Positions 1 through 8,068 of a stretch of 41,858 nt of DNA are shown here, one piece after another (the stretch's first letter is position 1; each line of letters begins with the position of its first letter). A model generated the notes under the pieces. It did not search any database, was not told the origin of the DNA, and saw only the letters and a program-made list of their open reading frames with translations. Source of the stretch: Dietzia massiliensis (lineage in GTDB: Bacteria > Actinomycetota > Actinomycetes > Mycobacteriales > Mycobacteriaceae); the NCBI RefSeq assembly GCF_018390595.1, contig NZ_JAHBAV010000029.1, forward strand, positions 1 through 41,858, given 5' to 3'. Both the position numbers and the translations under genes were made by a program.

Positions 1-1
1 G

Positions 2-76
2 CCGCCGCCCGGCCCGGGACCGATCCGCATCCCGGGCCTGCCGGAGATCCGCATCCCCGGCCTGCCCGGCAACTGA
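2..76 (+). CDS. 3' end of an unidentified gene (partial)
   Basis: An open frame enters from the left edge and stops at TGA 74-76. The 24 visible residues are Pro/Gly-rich and hold two near copies of an RIPGLP motif (PIRIPGLPEIRIPGLPGN). This looks like the low-complexity tail of an exported or envelope protein. Too little is present to name a family, and the frame could be chance in G+C-rich DNA. It is convergent with the catalase gene. Confidence 0.4.
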   Translation, partial: PPPGPGPIRIPGLPEIRIPGLPGN

Positions 77-96
77 CCGCCGCCCGCCGGGCCGCC

Positions 97-158
97 CGCA
101 CGCACGGCGCCGCCCGCACGCACGGCGCCGCCCGCACGCACGGCGCCGCCCGCACGAA
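97..158. repeat. 18-bp tandem repeat, three copies plus a partial
   Basis: The unit CGCACGCACGGCGCCGCC occurs exactly three times in a row (97-114, 115-132, 133-150), followed by an 8-base partial copy. It lies in the non-coding space after the stop at 76 and before the nested palindrome at 161. A length-variable tract is likely; no function is visible. Confidence 0.85.
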
Positions 159-160
159 CA

Positions 161-232
161 AAATCCGCTACCCTCCGCCCGGATCCGCTACTCCCACAGG
201 GGTAGCGGATCCAGATTCCGGGTAGCGGATTT
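161..232. repeat. Nested palindromic element, catalase 3' side
   Basis: Four copies of the core ATCCGCTAC are arranged as two direct then two inverted. The outer arms are AAATCCGCTACCC (161-173) and GGGTAGCGGATTT (220-232). The inner arms are GGATCCGCTACTCC (181-194) and GGGGTAGCGGATCC (199-212). The transcript could fold as one long nested hairpin. It sits between the convergent ends of the left-edge gene and the catalase gene, so a two-way terminator or a REP/BIME-like element is plausible. A related element lies at 2053-2125. Confidence 0.8.
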
Positions 233-312
233 CGGTGGGGTGGCCCGGCCGGTGGGGGCCGGCCGGGCCGGTGCCCGACCGTCAGCGCGGGCGCCGGCGG
301 TCGGTGCGACCG

Positions 313-1952
313 TCAGCGCTCGACGACGACCCGCTCGTTGGGCACGCAGTGCGTCATCGTCAGGCCCTCCACGTTGCGGGGGCCGTTCTTGCCGAGATTG
401 GCCATGCGCTCGCGCTCCTCGTCGGTGAGCCGCTGCTTGGGCAGCGGCTCGAGGTGACGGACGTCGTCGGCCGAGATGCCCAGACCGTCGCCGACGCGCT
501 GGCCGAGCTCGTCCTCGCACATGAACAGGTGCCAGACCATACGCTCCTGCACCTCGCGGGTGGCCTGCCCGATGTTGTCGATGAAGTTCTTCACGAGGTC
601 GTCGCGCTCCCAGTCCTCCATGAGGCGGAAGCGCTGGCCCGCCTGCACGTAGTCGTTGGTGCGGGGGTACTCGCTGCGCGTGAGGCGACCCCGCAGCTCG
701 GGACCCACCTCCTCCTCGCCTGTCGGCTCGGACTCGCGCAGGCCGTTCATCGTGGACGGCTCGTAGTTGACGTGGGGGTTCTGCCCCTGCAGATCCACTC
801 CGTACGACATCGAGCCGCCGCGCTGGTTCGTGGCGACCGTGGCGTTCTTGGCGCTGTTGACGGGCAGCTGCAGGTAGTTGGCGCCGACGCGGTAGCGCTG
901 GGTGTCGCTGTAGGAGAACGTGCGGCCGACCAGCATCTTGTCGTCGGAGAACTCCAGGCCGTCGACCAGGACGCCGGTACCGAACGCGATCTGCTCGTTC
1001 TCGTTGTGGTGATCGGTGACGTTGCGGTTGAGCGTCAGGGTGCCGACCAGCTTCGGCTCGAAGTCGTTCTCCGGCCACGTCTTGGTGTCGTCCAGCGGGT
1101 CGAAGTCCAGCTCGGGATGGTCGTCATCCGACATCATCTGCACGACCAGATCCCACTTGGGGTAGTCGCCGTTCTCGATGGCCTCGTACAGATCCTTTGA
1201 GGCGTGACCGGTGTCGTTCGCCTGGATGTTCGCCGCGTCCTCCTCGGTGAGGCTCTTGACGCCCTGGTGGGGCAGCCAGTGGTACTTCACCAGGTGGCTC
1301 TCGCCCTCGGCGTTGACCCAGCGGTAGGTGTTCACGCCGAAGCCCTGCATGTGCCGGTAGTCGGCCGGGATGCCGCGGGGGCTGAAGAGGTTGACCAGCA
1401 TGTGCATCGACTCCGGCGACTGCGACATGAAGTCGTAGATCCGGGCGGGTCCTGGCGGAACGTGATGGGGTCGGGCTTGAGGGAGTGGATGACGTCCGGG
1501 AACTTGATGGCGTCGCGGATGAAGAAGACGCCGAGGTTGTTGCCGACGAGGTCCCAGTTGCCGTCCTCCGTGTAGAACTTCACCGCGAAGCCGCGGGGCT
1601 CCCGCGCCACATCGGAGGAGTCCCGGCCGCCGATCACCGTTGAGAAGCGGATGGCGACGTCGGTCTTCTTGCCCGCCTCCTGGAACAGCTTGGCCCTGGT
1701 GTACTTCGAGATGGGCTCGTCGCCCCACTTCCCGGTCGCCTCGAACTCGCCGTACGCGACGAAGCCGCGCGCGTGCACGACCCGCTCCGGGATCCGCTCG
1801 CGGTCGAAGTGGCTGATCTTCTCCAGGAACTGGTAGTTCTCCAGCGTCGCCGGGCCGCGGGCGCCGACGGTGCGGGTGTTCTGATTGTCGTGAACCGGGT
1901 GTCCCTGGCGGGTGGTCAGAATGGGGTCGTCGTGCCTGCGCTCCTCGGACAT
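313..1952 (-). pseudogene. Monofunctional heme catalase, interrupted by an apparent single-base frameshift
   Basis: This encodes a heme catalase that dismutates hydrogen peroxide in the cytoplasm. From ATG 1952 the first frame gives the catalase N-terminus: distal His60 in RVVHARGF, then the GNN segment near residues 137-139 leading into [12 protein letters not shown]. Catalase similarity jumps frame near 1445-1452: after FRQDP the match continues as [15 protein letters not shown] in the next frame. The proximal heme Tyr region (FSYSDTQRYRVG) is in that second frame, which ends at 313. One missing base in a C/G run explains the break. Repaired, it would encode about 546 residues, normal for a small-subunit catalase. 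All key motifs are intact, so this is either a sequencing error or a very recent mutation. Confidence 0.85.
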
Positions 1953-2052
1953 CGATTCGCCTCGGGTAGAAGGCTTCGCCCGTCCGGTGGGGCTGGTCGT
2001 GGCCCCGACCCTAGGACTCGGGCCTTCCCGATACCACCGTTCGCGCAGATAC

Positions 2053-2125
2053 GAAATCCGCTCCCGGCCTCCGGATCCGCTACCCGTGGAGAGGGAGCGG
2101 ATTCGGAGCCGGAGTAGCGGATTCG
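2053..2125. repeat. Nested palindromic element, catalase 5' side
   Basis: A second copy of the ATCCGCT-core element lies between the catalase start and the fadE5 stop. The segments are GAAATCCGCTCCCGG (2053-2067), CCGGATCCGCTACCC (2071-2085), GGGAGCGGATTCGG (2093-2106) and GGAGTAGCGGATTCG (2111-2125). The order is again two direct then two inverted, with looser arms than at 161-232. It is just downstream of fadE5 and about 100 bp upstream of the catalase start, so it may end fadE5 transcripts or control catalase. Confidence 0.75.
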
Positions 2126-2162
2126 TCTAGCGGTCGGGGTGGGCCCGCCCGTCAGAGGTGCG

Positions 2163-4001
2163 TCAGAAGGCGGCCTCGTCCAGCTCCATGAGCTCGTTGC
2201 CTAGCCCCGAGACGATTCCCCGGGTGGCGGTGAGGAGGGGCAGTTCGTTCTTCGCGAACCACCGGGCGGCGGCGATCTTGCCGTTGTAGAAGGCCTTGTC
2301 GTCGTCAGACGCGCCGTCCACCTTGCCCAGGGCGACCTCGGCGCCGACGAGCAGACGCCAGCCCATCATGAGGTCACCGAACGCCATGAGCACGCGCACC
2401 GAGGCGAGCCCGATCGTGTACAGGCGCTTCGGCTCGTCCTGGGAGCCCATGAGGTGCTCGAAGCACGTGCCGATCATGGCCTCGACGTCGGCCAGCGCGG
2501 TGGCCAGCAGCTCGCGCTCGGCGGCCAGCTTCCCGCCGCAGGCGTCGTTCTCCAAGAAGTGCTTGATCTGCGCCGAGATGTGGCCGACGGCGGTGCCGCG
2601 GTCCCGGGCGATCTTGCGGAAGAAGAAGTCCTGCGCCTGGATGGCCGTCGTGCCCTCGTAGAGGGAGTCGATCTTGGCGTCGCGGATGTACTGCTCGATC
2701 GGGTAGTCCTGCAGGAAGCCCGACCCGCCGAACGTCTGCAGCGACTCGGTCAGCAGCTCGTAGGCACGCTCGGAGCCCACGCCCTTGACGATCGGGAGCA
2801 GCAGGTCGTTGACGCGGTGGGCCAGCTCGGCGTCCGCGCCCGACGCGCGTACGGCCGTCTCGGGATCCTGGTGAGCGGCGGTGTACATGTACACCGCGCG
2901 CAGGCCCTCGGCGAACGCCTTCTGGCGGATGAGTGCCCGACGCACGTCCGGGTGGTGGGTGATCGTCACGCGCGGCGCCGTCTTATCGGCCATCTCGGTC
3001 ATGTCGCCGCCCTGGACGCGCTCCTTGGCGAACTCGAGGGCGTTGAGGTAACCGGTCGACAGGGTCGAGATGGCCTTGGTGCCGACCATCATGCGAGCGT
3101 GTTCGATGATGTCGAACATCTGACGGATGCCCTGGTTCAGCTCGTCGCCGCCGACCATCCAGCCCTTGGCGGGCACACCGTGGCCACCGAAGGTGAGCTC
3201 ACAGGTGGTCGAGGCCTTGATGCCCATCTTGTGCTCGACGCCCGTGACGAACACGCCGTTGCGCTCACCCAGCTCGCCGGACTCGAAGTCGAAGTGGAAC
3301 TTCGGCACGAAGAACAGGGACAGGCCCTTGGTGCCCGGCCCGGCGCCCTCGGGGCGCGCCAGAACCAGGTGGAAGATGTTCTCGAACATATCGTCCGAGT
3401 CGGCCGAGGTGATGAACCGCTTGACGCCCTCGATGTGCCAGGAGCCGTCGTCCTGCTTGACGGCCTTGGTCCGGCCGGCGCCGACGTCCGAACCGGCGTC
3501 GGGCTCGGTGAGGACCATGGTGGCGCCCCAGCCACGCTCGACGCAGGTGGCGGCCCACTTCTTCTGTTCCTCGGTACCGTTCTCATAGAGGACGGCGGCG
3601 AAGGCCGGGCCGGCCGAGTACATGAACGCGGGGGCGTTGGAGCCGAGCATCATCTCGCCGACGGCCCACACCATGGCGCGGGGGGCGGGCATGCCGCCGA
3701 TCTCGTCGGGCAGGCCCATCGACCAGTAGCCGGCGTCGAACCACGCCTTGAACGACTTCTTGAAGTCCTCGGGGATGGAGACCGAGTGGGTCTCCGGGTC
3801 GAACACCGGCGGGTTGCGGTCGGCGGAGGCGAAGGACTCGGCAACCGGGCCCTCCGCCAGGGTGGAGACCTCGTCGAGGATGCCCTTGGCGGTCTCGGTG
3901 TCCATGTCGCCGAACTCGCCGGCGTCGAGTGCCTCGTTCATGCCAAGGACCTCGAACATGTTGAACTCGAGATCCCGGACGTTGCTCTTGTAGTGACCCA
4001 T
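2163..4001 (-). CDS. fadE5: Acyl-CoA dehydrogenase, FadE5 type
   Basis: This 612-residue flavoprotein should catalyse the first, FAD-dependent step of fatty acid beta-oxidation, making a trans-2-enoyl-CoA. The large N-terminal extension before the core ([20 protein letters not shown]) and the length match the mycobacterial FadE5 class (about 611 residues) rather than standard 380-residue enzymes. Visible family motifs are [15 protein letters not shown] in the FAD-binding middle domain, the FITSADSDD region, and [20 protein letters not shown] with [13 protein letters not shown] in the C-terminal helical domain. The start has GGAGAA about 7 bases upstream. It is a single gene; the palindrome at 4101-4124 is a candidate control site. 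Confidence 0.9.
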   Translation of the reverse strand: MGHYKSNVRDLEFNMFEVLGMNEALDAGEFGDMDTETAKGILDEVSTLAEGPVAESFASADRNPPVFDPETHSVSIPEDFKKSFKAWFDAGYWSMGLPDEIGGMPAPRAMVWAVGEMMLGSNAPAFMYSAGPAFAAVLYENGTEEQKKWAATCVERGWGATMVLTEPDAGSDVGAGRTKAVKQDDGSWHIEGVKRFITSADSDDMFENIFHLVLARPEGAGPGTKGLSLFFVPKFHFDFESGELGERNGVFVTGVEHKMGIKASTTCELTFGGHGVPAKGWMVGGDELNQGIRQMFDIIEHARMMVGTKAISTLSTGYLNALEFAKERVQGGDMTEMADKTAPRVTITHHPDVRRALIRQKAFAEGLRAVYMYTAAHQDPETAVRASGADAELAHRVNDLLLPIVKGVGSERAYELLTESLQTFGGSGFLQDYPIEQYIRDAKIDSLYEGTTAIQAQDFFFRKIARDRGTAVGHISAQIKHFLENDACGGKLAAERELLATALADVEAMIGTCFEHLMGSQDEPKRLYTIGLASVRVLMAFGDLMMGWRLLVGAEVALGKVDGASDDDKAFYNGKIAAARWFAKNELPLLTATRGIVSGLGNELMELDEAAF

Positions 4002-4100
4002 TACGGTCTTCTCCGATCGGAGTGCGTGTCATGGAATTGGTCGCGCCCCGAAGAGTCGGTGCTGCTCGCCCACGGGGCCACTGGAACCTACTCGTCGGTA

Positions 4101-4124
4101 ACAACGCCGATGCTAATGCGTTGT
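4101..4124. promoter_or_regulatory. Candidate operator upstream of fadE5
   Basis: A perfect 7-bp inverted repeat, ACAACGC (4101-4107) and GCGTTGT (4118-4124), has a 10-base A/T-richer spacer. It lies about 100 bp upstream of the fadE5 start, in the gap shared with the coiled-coil gene. Its geometry suits a TetR-type regulator such as those controlling lipid genes in this group. The protein that binds it is unknown. Confidence 0.35.
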
Positions 4125-4243
4125 CCGCGAACAGTCCAAGGTGAGGGAAGGCTCTGATTCCGCAGGCCGCGTCCCTCCGCGGGTTCCCGGGCGGGCTCGT
4201 CGCGGCGCCCACGGTGAGGGAGACGGTGGGGCAGAATCACCTC

Positions 4244-5221
4244 ATGGCAGAGATCCAGCGGCGGGCGCCCTCCGCCGTCTCCGTGGTGGGGGCGGCGTTC
4301 CGTGTGGTCGAGTGGCAACTCGGGCTGGCCAGGGAGCTGATCCTCCTGCCCGCTCGGGTACTCGCGCTGCTCGACGACGTCGAGGTGGTGGTCGAGCGGA
4401 TCCAGGACCTGCTCGACGAGGTGAACCGGACCGTGCGGGCGATCGACGGGATCGTCGCCTCCGCGACCAGCACTGTCGACGACGTCCGAACCACCGTTGC
4501 CAGGGCCGACCGGATGATCGACCAGGTGGCCGGCACGGTGACCGACGCGGAGGGTGTGGTGCGTCGGGTGGACGGCACCATCGATTCGGCCGAGGGTGTG
4601 GTGCGTCGGGTGGACGCCACGATCGACTCAGCGGAGGGCGTGGTGCATCGGGTGGACGCCACGATCGACTCGGCGGAGGGCGTGGTGCGTCGGGTGGACG
4701 CGACGATCGACTCGGCGGAGGGCGTGGTCTCCCGCGTCGGCGCGACCGTGGACACCGCGGACGAACTGGTCCTCGACGCGGGCACGCTCGTCGAGCGCGT
4801 CGTGCCGCTCATCGACTTCGCGGACTCCGCGCTGGCCCCCGTCAAACCTGTTGTCGAGGCGCTCCTCGTCGACGCCGAGCTCGACCCCGGGGTCGCGCGC
4901 CGCGTCGCGACGCGCCTCACCGAGGTGCTCGTGTGGGCGGACAAGACCGTCTCGCTGCTGGAGCCGATCGCCGACGAGGTCCTCGAGTCGGTCGACCCGG
5001 AGGAGATCAAGGCGGTCGTGAAGTTCATCGACCACCTGCCCGCGCTGGGCGAGAGCCTGGAGACCGACATCATGCCGGTGCTGGCCTCGATGGACACCGT
5101 CGCACCGGAAGTCCACCAGATCCTCGAGGTCGCGCAGCAGTGTCTCGAGGCGGTGGCCGGCATCCCGGGCTTCCAACTCCTGCGGCGCCGAGGCGGCGAG
5201 AACGGCAGAACCCCGACCTGA
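4244..5221 (+). CDS. Coiled-coil protein with five 14-residue repeats, unknown function
   Basis: I do not recognise a named family. The 325 residues are almost wholly helical in character, rich in Val, Ala, Asp and Glu, with no signal peptide and no clear membrane span. Residues 98-167 are five copies of a 14-residue unit (consensus TIDSAEGVVRRVDA). Ile, Ala, Val and Val fall at the a and d places of two heptads, as expected for a coiled coil. A C-terminal helical part (about 190-310) and a basic tail (LLRRRGGENGR) follow. ATG 4244 is preferred; GTG 4214 in the same frame is an alternative, and neither has a strong ribosome site. It is divergent from fadE5 and convergent with the PucR-type gene. 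A phasin-like or scaffold role is only a guess. Confidence 0.75.
   Translation: MAEIQRRAPSAVSVVGAAFRVVEWQLGLARELILLPARVLALLDDVEVVVERIQDLLDEVNRTVRAIDGIVASATSTVDDVRTTVARADRMIDQVAGTVTDAEGVVRRVDGTIDSAEGVVRRVDATIDSAEGVVHRVDATIDSAEGVVRRVDATIDSAEGVVSRVGATVDTADELVLDAGTLVERVVPLIDFADSALAPVKPVVEALLVDAELDPGVARRVATRLTEVLVWADKTVSLLEPIADEVLESVDPEEIKAVVKFIDHLPALGESLETDIMPVLASMDTVAPEVHQILEVAQQCLEAVAGIPGFQLLRRRGGENGRTPT
4535..4744 (+). repeat. 42-bp coding tandem repeat, five copies
   Basis: Five in-frame 42-bp units encode the 14-residue repeats of the coiled-coil protein. The middle three are nearly identical at the DNA level, differing at only a few positions, while the first and last have diverged. This pattern suggests recent amplification of central units; the copy number may vary between strains. 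Confidence 0.85.
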
Positions 5222-5290
5222 ACGGCCCCCGCGGTCCTCGGCCCGCGAGTCCACCGAGCCCGGACTTCGTGGCCGCTGGACCGGCTGTGT

Positions 5291-6586
5291 CTACCGCACG
5301 GGACGTGTGCTGTCGGTGGGCGTGAGGACAACGTCTCCCAATACCTCGCAGGTGGCCAGGGCCAACTGGGTGTCCAGCCGTCTGTCCCCAGGTCGACGTC
5401 CGAGTTCGTGCTCGGCTTTGGTCAACCGGTATTTGACCGTGTTCCGGTGCAGGAGCAGCCGGGACGCGGTGTCCGAGTAGTTCTCCGCGGAATCGAGGAA
5501 CACGCGCACCGTCTCGCGCTGGCGTGCGGCGTCCTCGGTGTCCGCGGCGAGGTCGCCGAGCACCTCGCGGACCCATCTCCGCGTGGTGGTGATGTCCTCG
5601 GCCAGGCGCGCGATGACGGGTATCCCGTCGTCCGAGTAGGAGACGACGTGCGCCTCGCCGGTGGTGGAGGTCTGGGCGACCGGCACGACCTGTCCTGCCT
5701 GCGTCCGGGTGGTACGGAACCCGTCCACCCCGCGACCGGGCGCGCCGAACGTGACACGGGCCCCGCGGGTCGCCGCCACCACCGACGCGACGCGCCGCGT
5801 ATCGACGGCGTCGGTGCGGACCCCTCGGCCGAACCATGCTTCGGCGGTCGCGCGGCCGGTGGCGACCGTCAACGGCGCCCGGCTCACGTCGAGTGCGCGC
5901 CCGAGCTGATCCACGAGGTTGGCCAGTAGCCGGGCCTGATCGGCGACGGCGCCGTAGTCGTCGATCCACACCCGGCAGCCGACGTGGACCTGTCCCAGGC
6001 GGTACTTCGTCACCCCTTCAAACTCGGCAGCGTCGACGCTCTCTCCGTTGAGGACGCGATTCACCATCGAGTTGATGGAGCGCGCCGCCTGGCTGTGTGA
6101 GTAGCGCACCTCCTCCTCGTGGGCGGCGATGACGGTCCGGGTGATCTCGTCGACGTATTGATAGAGCCATCCGGCGAGGTGGTGGTAGAGGGGGAGCTTC
6201 TCGTGGTCGGCGCAGTCGACCTCCTGCACCTGATCGAAGACGTGCGCGAGAAGGCGGTCGGAACCGACGTGATAGGCGCGGCGCAACGCGGCGCTGGACA
6301 CGTTCCGCCGGGCGAGCGCCACGGCGTAGTGCATCGCGTCGGGGAGCGGAGGCAGGTCGTGTGCGTCCTTGGTGTGGGAGAGCAGGTCGATGATCACCTC
6401 CACGTTGTTCGCGACGCTGGCGTGGAGCGCGGCCCGCATGTCCTCGTCGGTGAGCTCGCCGATGGCGTGCTCGATGGCGGCGGTCATACTGACGGCGATG
6501 GCGTCGGTCTCGAAGCTGAGCCGCAGACCGATCCGTCGGGTCAGTTCGCGGAGTCGCTCCGGATTCTGTGGCGTGGTGCTGAGCAT
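5291..6586 (-). CDS. PucR-family transcriptional regulator
   Basis: This 431-residue regulator ends in the helix-turn-helix typical of PucR/CdaR proteins (FLDSAENYSDTASRLLLHRNTVKYRL, written here in part, near residues 365-395), followed by a short helical tail. The N-terminal half resembles the RsbRD-like sensor helices often found with this domain (RLRELTRRIGLRLSF through the VRYSHSQAARSINSMVNRVL region), and a GGDEF-like middle domain lies between. ATG 6586 was chosen because sequence upstream of it is not conserved in character. It is the last gene of a minus-strand cluster, 59 bp after the FAD oxidoreductase stop, so it probably controls its own operon. The ligand is unknown. Confidence 0.85.
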   Translation of the reverse strand: MLSTTPQNPERLRELTRRIGLRLSFETDAIAVSMTAAIEHAIGELTDEDMRAALHASVANNVEVIIDLLSHTKDAHDLPPLPDAMHYAVALARRNVSSAALRRAYHVGSDRLLAHVFDQVQEVDCADHEKLPLYHHLAGWLYQYVDEITRTVIAAHEEEVRYSHSQAARSINSMVNRVLNGESVDAAEFEGVTKYRLGQVHVGCRVWIDDYGAVADQARLLANLVDQLGRALDVSRAPLTVATGRATAEAWFGRGVRTDAVDTRRVASVVAATRGARVTFGAPGRGVDGFRTTRTQAGQVVPVAQTSTTGEAHVVSYSDDGIPVIARLAEDITTTRRWVREVLGDLAADTEDAARQRETVRVFLDSAENYSDTASRLLLHRNTVKYRLTKAEHELGRRPGDRRLDTQLALATCEVLGDVVLTPTDSTRPVR

Positions 6587-6645
6587 GAGTGAGGGTGGGT
6601 CCGTGTCCCTACGGGACCGATCCGTGCCGTGTCCTTCCTGCGGGA

Positions 6646-8064
6646 TCACCGTCCGGCCAGGTAGGCCAGAGCGGAGCGTGCCGCGTTCCATCCGGCCATC
6701 CCGTGGGCCCCGGCGCCGGGTGGGGTGGCGGCCGAGCAGATGTAGACGCCCGGCACCCCGGTCGAGTAGGGATCGAGAGCGACTCTGGGGCGGAAGACCA
6801 ACTGTCGGGGGTTGTTGGCGCCTGTGACGATATCGCCACCCACGTAGTTGGGGTTGTGTTCTGCGATCTCTCGGGCCGAGCGTGTGTGGACGTGGTGGAT
6901 GCGGTCGCGGAAGCCGGGCGCGAATCGTTCGATCTGGCTAATGATGGTCTGGGTGGCATCCCCCGTCCATCCCGCCGGTACGTGGGCGTAGGCGTCGACG
7001 GGGTGGACACCGTTGCTGGCCCTGCCCGGGTCGGCGACCGACTGCTGACCGACGAGGATGAACGGTCGCTCCGGCATCTCGCCGCGGACGACCTGCCGTT
7101 CGGCGGCCGCGATCTCCGCGAGCGTCCCGCCGACGTGGACGGTGCCCGAGCGGCGCGACGGCTCGTACGACCACGGGATCCCGCCCTCCACCGCGAACGC
7201 GACCTGGAACGCGGCCGGACCGTGTCGGAAGCGCTGATAGGCCCGCTCGACCCTGCGCGGCAGGGCCCCGGCGAGTATCCCGGCGGCCGCGGACGGGGAG
7301 GTGTCGAGCATGACGATGTCCGGGTGGCCCAGTTCGCGATGGTCGCGGACCGTGATGCCGGTCTCGATCCGCCCGCCGCGCGAGAGCAGCATCTTCGCCA
7401 TGGTGGACGCGATCGACACCGATCCGCCGACGGCGACCGGCCAGCCGTACCGGTGGGCCGCCGTGCCGAGCGCGACTCCGATGGCGGAGGACATGAGCGA
7501 CCCCAGGGGACGCAAGGCGTGAGCGGCGACGCCGGCGAACAGGGCCCGCGCCTCGTCGGTCCGCCATCGGCGGGCCAGCACTCCGGCGGGCAGGGCGGCG
7601 TACGTGCCGAACCGCGCCAGCGCCAGGGGATGCTCCGGGAAGTGGAGCAGGGGTTGGAGGAAATCCTCGGCGATCTGAGGGAACCTCGCGGTGAGGGGGC
7701 CGAAGATCCGCTCATAGGACGCGGCGTCCGACCCGAGGTCCGCGGCTGTCCGCTCGACCGACTGCCACACCGCGGCTCCTCGACCGCCGTCCATCGGATG
7801 CGAGTACTGCACCTCGGGCAGGGCCCACCGCAGGCCGTTCGACTCGAGGTCGAACTGGCGGCTGAATCCGGTGTCGAGCGCCAGGGGGTGGAAGCCCGAG
7901 CACTGGTCGTGCAGCAGGCCGGGAGTGGTCAACTCGCCGGAGCGGGTGCCGCCGCCGACGGCGTCGGATGCTTCCAGAACGGTCACATCGACTCCGTCGG
8001 CGGCGAGTGTCAACGCGGCGGCGAGTCCGTTGGGCCCGCTGCCCACGATGATCGCTGTCGGCAT
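6646..8064 (-). CDS. CrtI/phytoene-desaturase-like FAD-dependent oxidoreductase
   Basis: The 472-residue protein begins with a dinucleotide-binding fold (AIIVGSGPNGLAAALTLAADG, then VTVLEASDAVGGGTRS at about 28-43). It ends with the FAD-closing motif of the phytoene desaturase/amine oxidase superfamily (GVYICSAATPPGAGAHGM). The length fits the bacterial NAD(P)/FAD oxidoreductases usually annotated as phytoene dehydrogenase-like. No carotenoid gene is nearby, so a carotenoid substrate is not supported; a lipid made by the neighbouring acyl-CoA synthetase is an equal possibility. Only 4 bases separate it from the upstream DUF3556-like gene, which implies co-transcription and coupled translation. 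Confidence 0.85.
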   Translation of the reverse strand: MPTAIIVGSGPNGLAAALTLAADGVDVTVLEASDAVGGGTRSGELTTPGLLHDQCSGFHPLALDTGFSRQFDLESNGLRWALPEVQYSHPMDGGRGAAVWQSVERTAADLGSDAASYERIFGPLTARFPQIAEDFLQPLLHFPEHPLALARFGTYAALPAGVLARRWRTDEARALFAGVAAHALRPLGSLMSSAIGVALGTAAHRYGWPVAVGGSVSIASTMAKMLLSRGGRIETGITVRDHRELGHPDIVMLDTSPSAAAGILAGALPRRVERAYQRFRHGPAAFQVAFAVEGGIPWSYEPSRRSGTVHVGGTLAEIAAAERQVVRGEMPERPFILVGQQSVADPGRASNGVHPVDAYAHVPAGWTGDATQTIISQIERFAPGFRDRIHHVHTRSAREIAEHNPNYVGGDIVTGANNPRQLVFRPRVALDPYSTGVPGVYICSAATPPGAGAHGMAGWNAARSALAYLAGR

Positions 8065-8068
8065 GAAC

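Noticed and set aside
97..158. CRISPR-like array
   Set aside because: The 18-bp units abut directly with no spacers, so it is a simple tandem repeat.
188..1200. Long frames on both strands over the catalase 3' half
   Set aside because: Translations are Arg/Ala/Gly-rich or lack motifs, while the catalase frame here carries the heme Tyr region.
2454..4157. Long open frame opposite fadE5
   Set aside because: Antisense shadow of a well-supported acyl-CoA dehydrogenase; no motif in its translation.
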